This document shows, in pieces, positions 27,505-35,560 of a stretch of 46,008 bases of DNA; positions within the stretch are counted from its first letter, which is position 1; each line of letters opens with the position of its first letter. Source of the stretch: Stenomitos frigidus ULC18 (lineage in GTDB: Bacteria; Cyanobacteriota; Cyanobacteriia; Leptolyngbyales; Leptolyngbyaceae); contig NZ_PVWK01000101.1 in assembly GCF_003003795.1 (NCBI RefSeq), positions 1 to 46,008 on the forward strand, written 5' to 3'. The notes below the pieces were generated by a model. That model had not been told where the DNA came from. It searched no databases and saw only the letters and a list, made by a program, of their open reading frames with translations. The translations under genes and the position numbers were made by a program.

Positions 27505-27640
27505 CAATCATTCACCTCAAAACTCTGCGGATGTACCGGAACCAACTTCCACGGTTGGTCTGGTGCTAGCTGGCTTGACTAATGATTAGCACAAACGGTA
27601 ACGGCAGCGATCGGCAAACTAAGCGTTGAACCTACGATCA

Positions 27641-27679
27641 GCAGAGAGGCGATCGCTGAAAAGACGATCGCCCCTCTGC
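27641..27679. terminator. Long hairpin downstream of the lipoprotein gene
   Basis: GCAGAGAGGCGATCG pairs with CGATCGCCCCTCTGC (one mismatch, nine-base loop). It lies 50 bases after the lipoprotein stop on that strand. There is no clear T-run on the minus strand, so it may be a transcript-end stabiliser rather than a standard terminator. The arms contain HIP1 cores. Confidence 0.45.
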
Positions 27680-27730
27680 TTTCTGATCTTTTGGATTATT
27701 GATTCAGATTGCCTGTTTCAGTTGACAATC

Positions 27731-28144
27731 CTACTGTCTGGGCGCTCGGAATCCAGCTTTTTCAGCCGTTGCTGTGTCCTTGAAACAAATTTCAGGTTTG
27801 ACTCTGGCAAAGTCAGGCTCTTTGGCAACGTGATAGATGTTGCCCCGTTTCTTTGTTACCTTGCCTTTGACAGGTGCATTTGAAGGACAGGTCGTTTCAT
27901 TGCTTGGCTTGACGCCCAGAGTTGATGCATTCGCTGAAAGCGTTGGTGCTGCCTGTGGTGCCATGCTTGACATTGCAGATGGAGAGGCGGCAGGAGTATT
28001 AGCTACAGTGCTTGGAGTCGCCGACATCGCCGGAGACGGTGCTGTTGCGATCTCGTCTGGCTTTTTGGAGCAACTGGAAAGCGCTATCGCTACTGAAAAC
28101 GCAACGAAGATCGCCACTGGGCGTAGTTTAATTTTGGTGTTCAT
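27731..28144 (-). CDS. Lipoprotein with C-terminal sunset-like domain
   Basis: A 137-residue exported lipoprotein. A signal peptide leads to lipobox ALSSC with the lipidated Cys25. A Ser/Pro/Ala-rich linker (about 30-80) follows. The C-terminal block at about 85-135 reads CPSNAPVKGKV, then IYHV, VKPEICF and AEKAGFRA, matching the small sunset domain found in secreted nucleases and envelope proteins. Its ligand is not established. It probably acts in the periplasm or on the inner face of the outer membrane. Confidence 0.78.
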   Translation of the reverse strand: MNTKIKLRPVAIFVAFSVAIALSSCSKKPDEIATAPSPAMSATPSTVANTPAASPSAMSSMAPQAAPTLSANASTLGVKPSNETTCPSNAPVKGKVTKKRGNIYHVAKEPDFARVKPEICFKDTATAEKAGFRAPRQ

Positions 28145-28561
28145 ATTAATCGTTTCTAAAAGAATGGATCACGATGGTAGTCCGGCAGAGCGAACAAACA
28201 GTGAATGAACACAGAACTTAAGTATCTTATTGTTTGAGACTCAGCGCTCTGTTAATTTTGAGCCTTCGCGTTTCGTCAACGAGCGATAAGCGATCACTTG
28301 CACCGTCAAACATAGTAGGAATGAGAATTAAACAACATCGGCTTTTGGTAAGATGTGTTAGGCACTAGCCGTGACACATCCTCCCTAAATGTCCGGTTTG
28401 ATTAAATCCACGCTCCTTGGGACTGACGCCTTGGCGTCAGGCAGTCTTGATAGTCTCACCTCACGTTTAAACAACTACAGGCAAGCGATCGACGCATCAA
28501 TCCCTTGCCTGTAGCTTTTTTTAGCTGTAGATCACACTCGTTAGAGGCGACGGTGATGACA
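28145..28561. other. Spacer with hairpins between lipoprotein and BON genes
   Basis: This 417-bp region has no coding frame. It contains the CTGACGCC hairpin and the terminator-like stem listed as a candidate small RNA. The promoter of the lipoprotein gene should lie near 28145-28250, but no clear hexamers were picked. Confidence 0.45.
28419..28522 (+). ncRNA. Candidate small RNA 3' region with intrinsic terminator
   Basis: Two hairpins lie in tandem: CTGACGCC/GGCGTCAG (28423-28440) and a perfect 11-bp stem CTACAGGCAAG (28475-28485) / CTTGCCTGTAG (28504-28514), followed by CTTTTTTT on the plus strand. No plus-strand gene exists upstream for at least 330 bases, so the terminator would end a non-coding transcript. 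Its 5' end is unknown; TAAGAT near 28350 is a possible -10. Alternatively the stem is simply the terminator of the BON gene on the minus strand, where it is followed by the weaker TTGTTT. Confidence 0.35.
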
Positions 28562-28927
28562 CTAACCGACGTTGACTTCGGCAGTTGTCACATCGCTAGC
28601 GCCGTTTACACTTCTTGCAATCTCGATCGCTGTATTCAAAACATCCTGGCTCGGAACCTTTCCCTTCAGCACAACCGTTGTACCGAGTTGTGCGACCCAC
28701 AACGTCTCAACGTCGTCAAGAGTGGAGTCTTCGTCAAACGCTAGAGCAACCCGCTTAGCCAGACCGCTTTGGTCGTATTCACCATTCAACCCCACCCGCT
28801 CAGGTGCGATCGCGCCTGTTTCAGTTTTTTCTGCTTCGGGTACTTCTGCTGATGCAGGAGTCGGTGTAGGGTTCACTTGTGCACCCTCAGGCTTTTCTTT
28901 CCCAAAAATTCGTTGTAGCCAACCCAT
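28562..28927 (-). CDS. BON-domain protein
   Basis: A 121-residue protein. The N-terminal 45 residues are charged and Pro/Thr/Glu-rich (MGWLQRIFGKEKPEG start). A BON domain at about 50-121 reads LAKRVALAFDEDSTLDDVETLWVAQ, VVLKGKVPS and the family end ARSVNGASDVTTAEVNV. BON proteins bind membranes or phospholipids and are often osmotic-stress induced. No signal peptide is present. Confidence 0.87.
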   Translation of the reverse strand: MGWLQRIFGKEKPEGAQVNPTPTPASAEVPEAEKTETGAIAPERVGLNGEYDQSGLAKRVALAFDEDSTLDDVETLWVAQLGTTVVLKGKVPSQDVLNTAIEIARSVNGASDVTTAEVNVG

Positions 28928-29299
28928 AATTTTTCTCCAAAAAACAGTGTCTTCTTAACCATCAGACAGCCAACTGAGCCTGAGTTAAGTAAGGATTCTC
29001 TCGAAATCAATCGATTCCTTCGTCACCCTACAGGGAGAGGAGTTTAATTTCAAGAAAGAAAGCATTAAGGTCGTGTGTAAAAGAGGTTCACTTTTATACA
29101 ATACAGCAATGCCAAATTCAAAATTTAGGAGGAGTCAGTTGCTAAAGAGGGGTCAGAATCAGAGAGCATGAAGTCAATCAAATACTGCCAACTGTTGAAC
29201 AGGAAATACTTGGTGAGACTGAGGACTGGTTGACGGCTCTAATCTTCTCAGATCAGGCTTCAGAGCCCTTTTACCCACTTCCGTCAGTGACATTCAACT

Positions 29300-29347
29300 A
29301 CAAAGCCTCGTAGGGGGGTACAACCGTACCTCCCTACGAGGCTTTGT
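29300..29347. repeat. Near-perfect 22-bp-arm palindrome, GTAGGG class
   Basis: Left arm 29300-29321 starts ACAAAGCCTCGTAGGG and ends GGTAC; the right arm 29326-29347 is its complement with one mismatch. The core (GTAGGGGGGTAC AACC GTACCTCCCTAC) has the same design as the palindrome at 2621 but different inner bases. Confidence 0.75.
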
Positions 29348-29370
29348 AAATGAGATGAAGAGAATTGATC

Positions 29371-29484
29371 TATAGCTGTTGTCACAAAGCTTAGGACATT
29401 GGGATCAAAGGGGGAGTGGGGGCGTGCCCCCAGCCAGGGGTTCCACCCCTGCACCCCGTCCTAACCAGTATGGCTATAGCTATA
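29371..29484. mobile_element. IS630/Tc1-like non-autonomous inverted-repeat element
   Basis: A 114-bp element without coding capacity. The left end TATAGCTGTTGTCACA...CTTAGGAC is matched by the inverted right end TATAGCTATAGCCATA...GTTAGGAC. The interior is GC-rich and self-complementary (GGGGCGTGCCCC, CCAGGGG/CCCCTG). Such TA-type ends are mobilised by IS630/Tc1-mariner transposases; none is encoded in the window. It lies between the BON gene and the 3' end of the oxidase-like gene. Confidence 0.65.
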
Positions 29485-29509
29485 CCCCTCAAAAACGTCT
29501 GACAAACCA

Positions 29510-31957
29510 TCAGGTTAGATGCACCCACTTTGCGACTGATGGTACGCCATTTGTATCTGTGATGAAGAGCATGTACCAACCGGGAGGAGCCAGATTTGGG
29601 TTTGGTGTAATCGTTGCCCGAATCAGACCCTGAGCTTGAGAAACGATCGTCAAATCTACCAACCGTTGCCCGCTGTCGAAGGAATGTGTGGTTACACCAT
29701 TCTTGACCAGACTTACCCAGCGAAGTGTTCCTGCTTGGGGAGAGGCGATCGTGATGGTTTGACCGTATTTCCATTCTGTTACCACGTCACCAATCACTGG
29801 ACGGGCGCCTTTGAAGAGGTACGGTGGACTAAACACTTCCAGCCGCATTTCTTCTTCAGGGTCAGGGGGTTCCCATGTCACAGATTGTCCCCCTTCAGGA
29901 TTGCCGCCCGCTGCGACCACTCTTCCATCAGGCAGCAAGAGAGCCGTCGAGTGATAGAGACGGGGGACGATCGCGGGTGCCATCAAGTGCCAGGTATCGG
30001 TGGCTGGGTCATAGATCTCTGCCTGCAATCGGGATAGCGGTTCATCCTCTTGCTTGAGAGCACCACCGCCCACGAAAACGGTGTGGTCCGGCAGTAAGAC
30101 AGAGTTGAGATGTAAGCGCGGCAGTTGCATAGGGGCAGCGGCAACATACTTAGGATTCGCTGCCTTCAAATCGACAATGCTGACTTTATCGGTCGCATCC
30201 GTTTTGTCTTCTTTGCCGACGGGGCCTCCACCCATAATCATGACTTTTTGATCCTGGGCGGGTGGCAGCAGCACGCTTGCCGATTGGTTGCGCAGTACTG
30301 GGTCGAGCAGATCGGGAACAGGCTTCACTGGCACCGGATTTTGCTTCAAATCGAAAATACAGGGCTGTACCTGAAGCGGGTCATCCATCCGACCACCGGA
30401 GAAGAAGATTCTGCCGTCTTGCAGCAAAAACAGATGGGCGTAGAGCGGTAACCCTGGAAAGCCTGGTGCAAATTGTAATGTTTGCCAGGTGTTGGTTTTG
30501 TCTGAGTAGATTTCCAACGCCTGGTTATGAGCATTTCCAGCTTCATTCAAGCCAGTGGTAGCCAGAATGCGCCCATCACCTAGCGGAATGAGGGTTGGAT
30601 ACCAGCGACCATGCGCCATTGGTTTTATGAACGACCATTGCTCCGTTTGGAGATTAAAAACAGTGGCGTCTGCTCGTCCCATAAACGGATTGTAGTGTGA
30701 GGTGCCTCCAGCAGAGAGCAAGCGACCATCGGCTAGAAACGCATCACCACCGCAGAAGAAATCAAAGGGTTTACCTTGACCATCGCGGATGGTTTTGGGG
30801 TGCGTAAAGTTGGGCGTTCCACTATTAGGGCTTACAGTCGGGTCCCAAACAACACTGGTGAAAATACCCTTGGCTTCGTTACCAAAATCGTTGCTGGCAA
30901 ACCGTTTGGCGCTGCTGCCTGACCCTGCAAAGAAGAGCACTTTTCCTTGAGGCAACAACGCCGCATGAACGGCCAGGACACCAGAGTTGAAAGGCAATAA
31001 CTCCCATTTGCCCTGGATCGTTGGATCGTGTTCCAAATCCAACACTTCATAGAATCCTTCATTTTTGTTAGGTGGGTTATCCACCATGAAGGTAAAGAGT
31101 TTGTGCTTCCCATTCAACTTGGTGGCTGCGATGCCACCACCCTGGTTCTCCCACGAAAACCAGTTGGGTACACCGAGCCAGTTACTCCAATCAGCAACGG
31201 TGCCATTGGCGTTAATGCCGCTGCCGATACGGTAGAACGCTTGATTCTGACCGATCGCATTATCAATTTGAAAGATCAGAAGATCTAGCACGCCGTTGTT
31301 TTCAAGATCAGCGATCGTCACTCCAGCGCCTTGATTTTCCCACGAAAACCAGTCTGGTACAGGAATCCAATCGCTCCAGCCGCCTGTCACATTGCCATTT
31401 GCATCGAGCTTCTGCCCAATCTTATAGAACCCCTGATTCAGTTGCGGTGGATTATCAATCATGAAGACAATAAGCTCTGGCTGACCGTCTTTATTCAAGT
31501 CAGCGATCGCAATGCCAGCACCTTGATTTTCCCAAGAAAACCAGTTGGGTACAGGAATCCAGTTACTCCAACCACCCGTGACATTGCCGTTGATATCCAG
31601 GCTTTTACCCACTTTGTAGAAGCCCTGATTTTTACCTTCAGGGTTATCAACCATAAAGATAATGAGATCCGATTTTCCATCTTTATTGAGGTCGGCGATC
31701 GCGACACCGGCACCTTGATTTTCTTGAGAGAACCAGTCGGGTACAGGAATCCAATCACCCCATCCAGCCGTCACGTTACCGTTCACATCCAAGCGCTTAC
31801 CAATGCGGTAGAAACCCTGATTTTGTCCTGGTGGGTTATCTATCATCAAAACAATAAGGTCTTGCTGTCCATCATTGTTCAGGTCTGCAACAGCGATGTT
31901 GCCACCCTGGTTTTCAGAGGAGAACCAATTTGGAATCTGTAGAAATGGTTTGGGCAT
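29510..31957 (-). CDS. FG-GAP/VCBS repeats fused to a galactose/glyoxal-oxidase-like domain (DUF1929)
   Basis: An 815-residue protein. Five tandem repeats of 63-64 residues occupy about 1-310, each with a WFSxENQG start, the calcium-binding-type ADLNKDG motif, a DNP..NQGFY segment and a W..W.PVP end. A kelch-type beta-propeller (about 320-700) and a DUF1929 Ig-like end (about 705-815) follow. Residues corresponding to the radical-copper centre of glyoxal oxidase are visible: Cys402 (FFCGGD), Tyr453 (GRWYPT), Tyr668-His669 (PRLYHS) and His758 (TTHSFDSG). Activity on aldehydes or alcohols with H2O2 release is therefore plausible. No signal peptide is seen, which is odd for this family. ATG 31957 with AGGA upstream is preferred over TTG 31966. 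Confidence 0.85.
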   Translation of the reverse strand: MPKPFLQIPNWFSSENQGGNIAVADLNNDGQQDLIVLMIDNPPGQNQGFYRIGKRLDVNGNVTAGWGDWIPVPDWFSQENQGAGVAIADLNKDGKSDLIIFMVDNPEGKNQGFYKVGKSLDINGNVTGGWSNWIPVPNWFSWENQGAGIAIADLNKDGQPELIVFMIDNPPQLNQGFYKIGQKLDANGNVTGGWSDWIPVPDWFSWENQGAGVTIADLENNGVLDLLIFQIDNAIGQNQAFYRIGSGINANGTVADWSNWLGVPNWFSWENQGGGIAATKLNGKHKLFTFMVDNPPNKNEGFYEVLDLEHDPTIQGKWELLPFNSGVLAVHAALLPQGKVLFFAGSGSSAKRFASNDFGNEAKGIFTSVVWDPTVSPNSGTPNFTHPKTIRDGQGKPFDFFCGGDAFLADGRLLSAGGTSHYNPFMGRADATVFNLQTEQWSFIKPMAHGRWYPTLIPLGDGRILATTGLNEAGNAHNQALEIYSDKTNTWQTLQFAPGFPGLPLYAHLFLLQDGRIFFSGGRMDDPLQVQPCIFDLKQNPVPVKPVPDLLDPVLRNQSASVLLPPAQDQKVMIMGGGPVGKEDKTDATDKVSIVDLKAANPKYVAAAPMQLPRLHLNSVLLPDHTVFVGGGALKQEDEPLSRLQAEIYDPATDTWHLMAPAIVPRLYHSTALLLPDGRVVAAGGNPEGGQSVTWEPPDPEEEMRLEVFSPPYLFKGARPVIGDVVTEWKYGQTITIASPQAGTLRWVSLVKNGVTTHSFDSGQRLVDLTIVSQAQGLIRATITPNPNLAPPGWYMLFITDTNGVPSVAKWVHLT

Positions 31958-31966
31958 GGTCAACAA

Positions 31967-32605
31967 TTCCTGGGTAAACGTTTTCTAGCATCTAGACAGA
32001 ATAGCCACTTACTTCGCAGTCAAAAAATGCAATTAAAAAGCACGCTTATACTGATGCAACCTAACGCGTAGTTTGGCGCGATCGACATCAATAAAAACGC
32101 CACATCTGCAGCATGAAACGTCTAGCTTTAAAGCACTAGAAGGCCTTCATAAAAAGGCATGAGGCCTTGAATTTAATGAGTCCTACCTCGCTTTCACAAC
32201 ATCTGAAATCTACTGAAATCGGCTTTGGGTTAAAATGAGCACTCAATTACCATCAAGATGTCGTTCTGAATCTATTGAAATGTTAAGCGAAGCCAAGAAC
32301 AATGCATGGTACCCGTTAGGGTGATTTTATAGTTGCCGATTAAAAATAAAGAGATCCATGCCTTTAAAGGCCAAAAAACGCCAGAAGAGCTCTTAATAAG
32401 AGTCTTCTGACGTTTTTTAAAATGCTTTGTGATGGTTTAGGTATAGGTTGGGCTGAAGTATGAAACCCAGCCTATGCATAGGTTACGCTAAAAGCCTTCG
32501 ACATGGCTGCGCCAACACTTTTTTGGTAGGCCGGAACGGCTTTATCCATCCTACAAACAGTTGTGTCTTCCTACTGATGGGATGGTTTAGTACACTGTTC
32601 CTAGC
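31967..32605. other. Long spacer with hairpins and a bidirectional terminator
   Basis: This 640-bp region has no gene. It holds an AAGGCCTTCAT/ATGAGGCCTT hairpin (32140-32168) and a bidirectional terminator (32373-32418). A widespread-type palindrome follows, ATAGGTTGGGCT/AACCCAGCCTAT (32443-32475), and then a further repeat-like segment near 32525-32565 (GGCCGGAACGGC... ATCCATCCTAC). Nothing indicates what plus-strand transcript, if any, the terminator serves. Confidence 0.5.
32373..32418. terminator. Bidirectional intrinsic terminator
   Basis: AAAAAACG leads into the stem CAGAAGAGCTCTT / AAGAGTCTTCTG and out through CGTTTTTT. Both strands have a T-run after the hairpin. On the minus strand it can end the alcohol dehydrogenase transcript about 190 bases after its stop. 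Confidence 0.65.
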
Positions 32606-33775
32606 TTACGGCTTTAGAACAATCTTAATGCACTTGTCTTTCTTGTGCTTAAAGATCTCATAGCCACGTGGGGCATCGTCTAATGCCATGTGATGGGTAA
32701 TCACAAACGAGGGATCAATGTCACCATTTTGGATATGCTCCAACAATGGTTGCAGGTAACGATGGACATGTGTCTGCCCCATTTTAAAGGTTAATCCTTT
32801 GCTGAAAGCAGCACCCATAGGCACTTTATCCAGCAAACCACCGTAAACACCTGGCATGGAGACGTACCCACCTTTGCGGCATGCAAGAATGAGTTGACGC
32901 AATGCCGTTGGTCGATCGGTCTCTAGCCGTACTGCCTGTTTTGCCTGATCATACAGTGCATCCAGACCGGTGCCATGAGCTTCCATCCCCACGGCATCAA
33001 TGACAGCATCTGGCCCCCGACCGCCTGTCATTTCTTTCACGGCTTCACCTGCATCAACTTCTTCGTAGTTGATGGTTTCGGCTTTGCCCTGTTCTTTTGC
33101 CATTTGCAGTCGTTCGGGAACGCGATCGATCGCAATCACCCGTTCTGCACCAAGCAAGTAAGCACTGCGGATGGCAAACTGGCCTACAGGCCCACAACCC
33201 CAAACCGCAACGACGTCACCTGGCTGAATGTTGCAGTTTTCCGCTGCCATATAGCCTGTTGGAAAGATATCGGTGAGGAACAGCACTTGTTCATCGGTAA
33301 GGCCGTCAGGGATCTTAAACAGACCCACATCGGCAAACGGCACGCGTGCATATTCTGCTTGCCCGCCCGCATAACCACCGAATAGATGGGAATAGCCAAA
33401 TAAGCCTGCAGCCGAGTGTCCATACAGTTTCTCTGCCATCCAGGCATTAGGATTGCTGTTGTCACAGAGAGACCATAAGTCGCGGTTGCAGAAAAAACAA
33501 CTGCCACAGGAGATTGTAAAAGGAACGACCACGCGATCGCCAATTTGCAGGTTCTTCACTGAAGAACCTAATTCAACTACTTCTCCCATAAATTCATGAC
33601 CCAAGATATCCCCTGACTGCATGGTGGGAATATAGCCATCATAGAGATGTAGGTCGGAACCACAAATTGCAGTAGACGTGATATTGACAATCGCGTCACG
33701 TGGATTGAGGATCTTCGGGTCAGGTACATTGTCAACCCGTACATCATTGGCACCATGCCAGCAAACAGCTTTCAT
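32606..33775 (-). CDS. Zinc-dependent alcohol dehydrogenase, formaldehyde-dehydrogenase-like
   Basis: A 389-residue medium-chain dehydrogenase of the FdhA/glutathione-independent formaldehyde dehydrogenase-like group. Catalytic zinc residues are Cys38 (ICGSDLH) and His60-Glu61 (GHEF). The structural zinc site is Cys90, 93, 96, 104. The NAD Rossmann motif is GCGPVGQFA (193-201). An insert with [26 protein letters not shown] is typical of this subgroup. AGGAG precedes ATG 33775. The aldehyde substrate is inferred; with the GFA and GST it could serve aldehyde clearance. First of a long minus-strand run of stress-type genes. Confidence 0.9.
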   Translation of the reverse strand: MKAVCWHGANDVRVDNVPDPKILNPRDAIVNITSTAICGSDLHLYDGYIPTMQSGDILGHEFMGEVVELGSSVKNLQIGDRVVVPFTISCGSCFFCNRDLWSLCDNSNPNAWMAEKLYGHSAAGLFGYSHLFGGYAGGQAEYARVPFADVGLFKIPDGLTDEQVLFLTDIFPTGYMAAENCNIQPGDVVAVWGCGPVGQFAIRSAYLLGAERVIAIDRVPERLQMAKEQGKAETINYEEVDAGEAVKEMTGGRGPDAVIDAVGMEAHGTGLDALYDQAKQAVRLETDRPTALRQLILACRKGGYVSMPGVYGGLLDKVPMGAAFSKGLTFKMGQTHVHRYLQPLLEHIQNGDIDPSFVITHHMALDDAPRGYEIFKHKKDKCIKIVLKP

Positions 33776-33839
33776 TCAATCAAACTCCTAACAGCGGTAA
33801 ATTAATACGTCGATAAGTTGATGGATGCGCATGCGATCG

Positions 33840-34202
33840 TTAACCGGGATCTAATGTGTCTTTGATCGCATCAGCCGTGCGTCCAAAGGCACCGCGAGTA
33901 TTTTTGCTGACGTTTTTAGCTGCTTGTTTTGGGCTGTTGGTGCGATCCTTAGACGGTGTTCGTTGACCACTTGTAATGTCATCGCGAAAGTTCTGCCGGA
34001 AATCATGAGCCGCTTCCTGCAACTCGTGGTACGACCGATTGACATTGCTGCTGTCACCCTTGAAGTTAGAAACTTCGTTTGTTGCATGGGTATCACCAGC
34101 TAAAGCGCTTTGGGTTACAGAACTAAAAGCTGTGCCCATCAACAATGCCACAGCGAGTAGCGAAACAGTGAAAAACTTACGTAGTTGAGCAATATGATTC
34201 AT
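33840..34202 (-). CDS. Small exported helical protein, paralogue 1
   Basis: A 120-residue secreted protein. The signal peptide RKFFTVSLLAVALLMG...QSALA is followed by a hydrophilic, Asn/Ser/Lys-rich region predicted helical or disordered. It ends in an amphipathic block (AFGRTADAIKDTLDPG). That block and the signal peptide resemble the adjacent 34266 gene and, more distantly, the lipoprotein at 38716. I know no function; LEA- or CsbD-like protective proteins look similar. AAGGA precedes ATG 34202; the upstream start at 34244 was rejected. Confidence 0.75.
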   Translation of the reverse strand: MNHIAQLRKFFTVSLLAVALLMGTAFSSVTQSALAGDTHATNEVSNFKGDSSNVNRSYHELQEAAHDFRQNFRDDITSGQRTPSKDRTNSPKQAAKNVSKNTRGAFGRTADAIKDTLDPG

Positions 34203-34265
34203 GAGTCTGTCCTTTTGAAAAAGTAGGTATGTTCTAAACGTCACCAGACTTCAGTAGAGCTGCAT

Positions 34266-34640
34266 TTATGGTTTGATGTCATTCAAGAAATCTTTAGTGC
34301 TTTGTGGCACGGGTTCATCCAGATTGAGCTTGTCTCGAACGTCATCAGCTGCCCGCTTAAAGGCATTCTTTGTCTCTGCAGTAGCTTTCTCGGTGGCCTG
34401 CTTAGTGTAGGCAGAGTTGTCTTGCAGTTCTTCTTTATAATCCGCTGCTTTCTGCTGAAGCCTTGCATGAGCGTCCTGTGGACTATTCGCTTGATCGATT
34501 TCATAAGTAGCCGCTTCGGGAGGCAACGGCGCTGCGATCGCAGTACGCTGAAAATCACCGATCGCTAGAGGGCCTAAAAGCAGCATGGCAGCGATCAAAA
34601 AAGCACTGAAGCACTTGCGTAATTGAGTGACGCACATCAT
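34266..34640 (-). CDS. Small exported helical protein, paralogue 2
   Basis: A 124-residue secreted protein with a signal peptide (RKCFSAFLIAAMLLLGP, cleavage near TAIAAP) and a highly charged helical mature part. It ends KNAFKRAADDVRDKLNLDEP, the same AF.R.AD...D.L pattern as its neighbour 64 bases downstream, indicating tandem duplication. GAGG lies before the paired ATG ATG. A function in the periplasm under stress is inferred only from composition. Confidence 0.75.
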   Translation of the reverse strand: MMCVTQLRKCFSAFLIAAMLLLGPLAIGDFQRTAIAAPLPPEAATYEIDQANSPQDAHARLQQKAADYKEELQDNSAYTKQATEKATAETKNAFKRAADDVRDKLNLDEPVPQSTKDFLNDIKP

Positions 34641-34721
34641 AAAAACCTCGTTGCTTAAACATTGACGGTGGAAACTGTTGCTTTAGGGGTAAGCGTAAGG
34701 AAAAGCCCTTCACTGTTGCAC

Positions 34722-35423
34722 CTAACCTCTACAGGTTGATTGCCCTTCGGTAGTGGCAATTTCACCTGCTTCCATCAATTGCTTAAAGCGGTTGAGTTCA
34801 TCACCGATTTGCTGTTCTGGTTCTTCGCCAAACAGCTTGGCAAGAGCAGTGCCCAAAAGCCCGCCGGGTGGATTGTATTCAGTGACGACTTTTACTTCTG
34901 TACCCCGATCGCCCGCAGGCTTAAAGCGAACGAACCCAGAATGGTCGACATCAGCGCCTTCAACTGAGGCCCAGGCAATGAGCTCATTCGGGCGATCGTC
35001 AACCAGGTCGGCATCCCACTCAATACTTTGTCCCAACGGTGCTTTGGCAACCCAGTGCGACCGCCGCGCATCCATCACCGTAACCGCTTGAATGTGCTTC
35101 ATAAACGCGGGCAGGTTTGCAAAGTCGTGCCAGTAGTTATAAAGCTCTTCGGCGGGCTTATTGATTGTGACGGTTCTTTCAGCCCGAATGACTTTATTCA
35201 AACCAACCGCTTCACCCACAGCCTCTGGAAGGCTCTTCTCACCCTGCATGCCGTGATAGGCAAGACTGCCACCCGCTAAGGCGGTTAGTACCCCACGCAG
35301 CGATCGTTGCTGTAAGCCAAACAAAACCATTGCGCTGCCACCAATCACCGATGCCCAGCGTTCAGCATCACTTTGAGTGGGAGCTGATTGTTGGGCACTT
35401 TGCGGTGTTGTAATTTCTTCCAT
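34722..35423 (-). CDS. SRPBCC (polyketide cyclase/dehydrase-like) protein with DUF2892-like N-terminus
   Basis: A 233-residue protein. The N-terminal hydrophobic Gly/Ala-rich segment (about 22-58: VIGGSAMVLFGLQQRSLRGVLTALAGGSLAYHG) matches the DUF2892-type membrane hairpin. The SRPBCC lipid-binding fold follows (about 78-215: VTINKPAEELYNYWHDFANLPAFMKHI, SHWVAKAP, EWDADLVDDRPNELIAWASVEG). This arrangement is common among stress-induced cyanobacterial and rhizobial genes. The ligand is unknown. AGGAGG lies 11 bases before the ATG. Confidence 0.88.
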   Translation of the reverse strand: MEEITTPQSAQQSAPTQSDAERWASVIGGSAMVLFGLQQRSLRGVLTALAGGSLAYHGMQGEKSLPEAVGEAVGLNKVIRAERTVTINKPAEELYNYWHDFANLPAFMKHIQAVTVMDARRSHWVAKAPLGQSIEWDADLVDDRPNELIAWASVEGADVDHSGFVRFKPAGDRGTEVKVVTEYNPPGGLLGTALAKLFGEEPEQQIGDELNRFKQLMEAGEIATTEGQSTCRG

Positions 35424-35498
35424 AACCTAAATGCCTCCTGCGATCGTTTACTATCTCAATCGTTGTGCTTATGGGCGTTCTACTCGCTAAAAAACGCT

Positions 35499-35560
35499 GA
35501 TCTACTGGCTTGATCTACTGGCTTGATCTACTGGCTTGATCTACTGGCTTGATCTAATGG
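35499..35560. repeat. 13-bp tandem repeat GATCTACTGGCTT
   Basis: Four exact copies starting at 35499, 35512, 35525 and 35538 plus a partial fifth (GATCTAATGG). The last unit overlaps the stop codon (35554-35556) of the SDR gene on the minus strand. Replication slippage here would change the spacer without altering the protein. Confidence 0.85.

Larger units (their letters stand above)
28928..29509. other. Spacer with palindrome and small inverted-repeat element
   Basis: This 582-bp region has no gene. It contains the palindrome at 29300-29347 and the IS630-like small element at 29371-29484. The remainder (28930-29295) shows nothing recognisable beyond being upstream of the BON gene. Confidence 0.5.

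Noticed and set aside
31331-31942. Long plus-strand open frame opposite the FG-GAP repeats
   Set aside because: It is the shadow of the repeated minus-strand coding sequence; its own repeats mirror the 63-64-residue units and it has no ribosome site.
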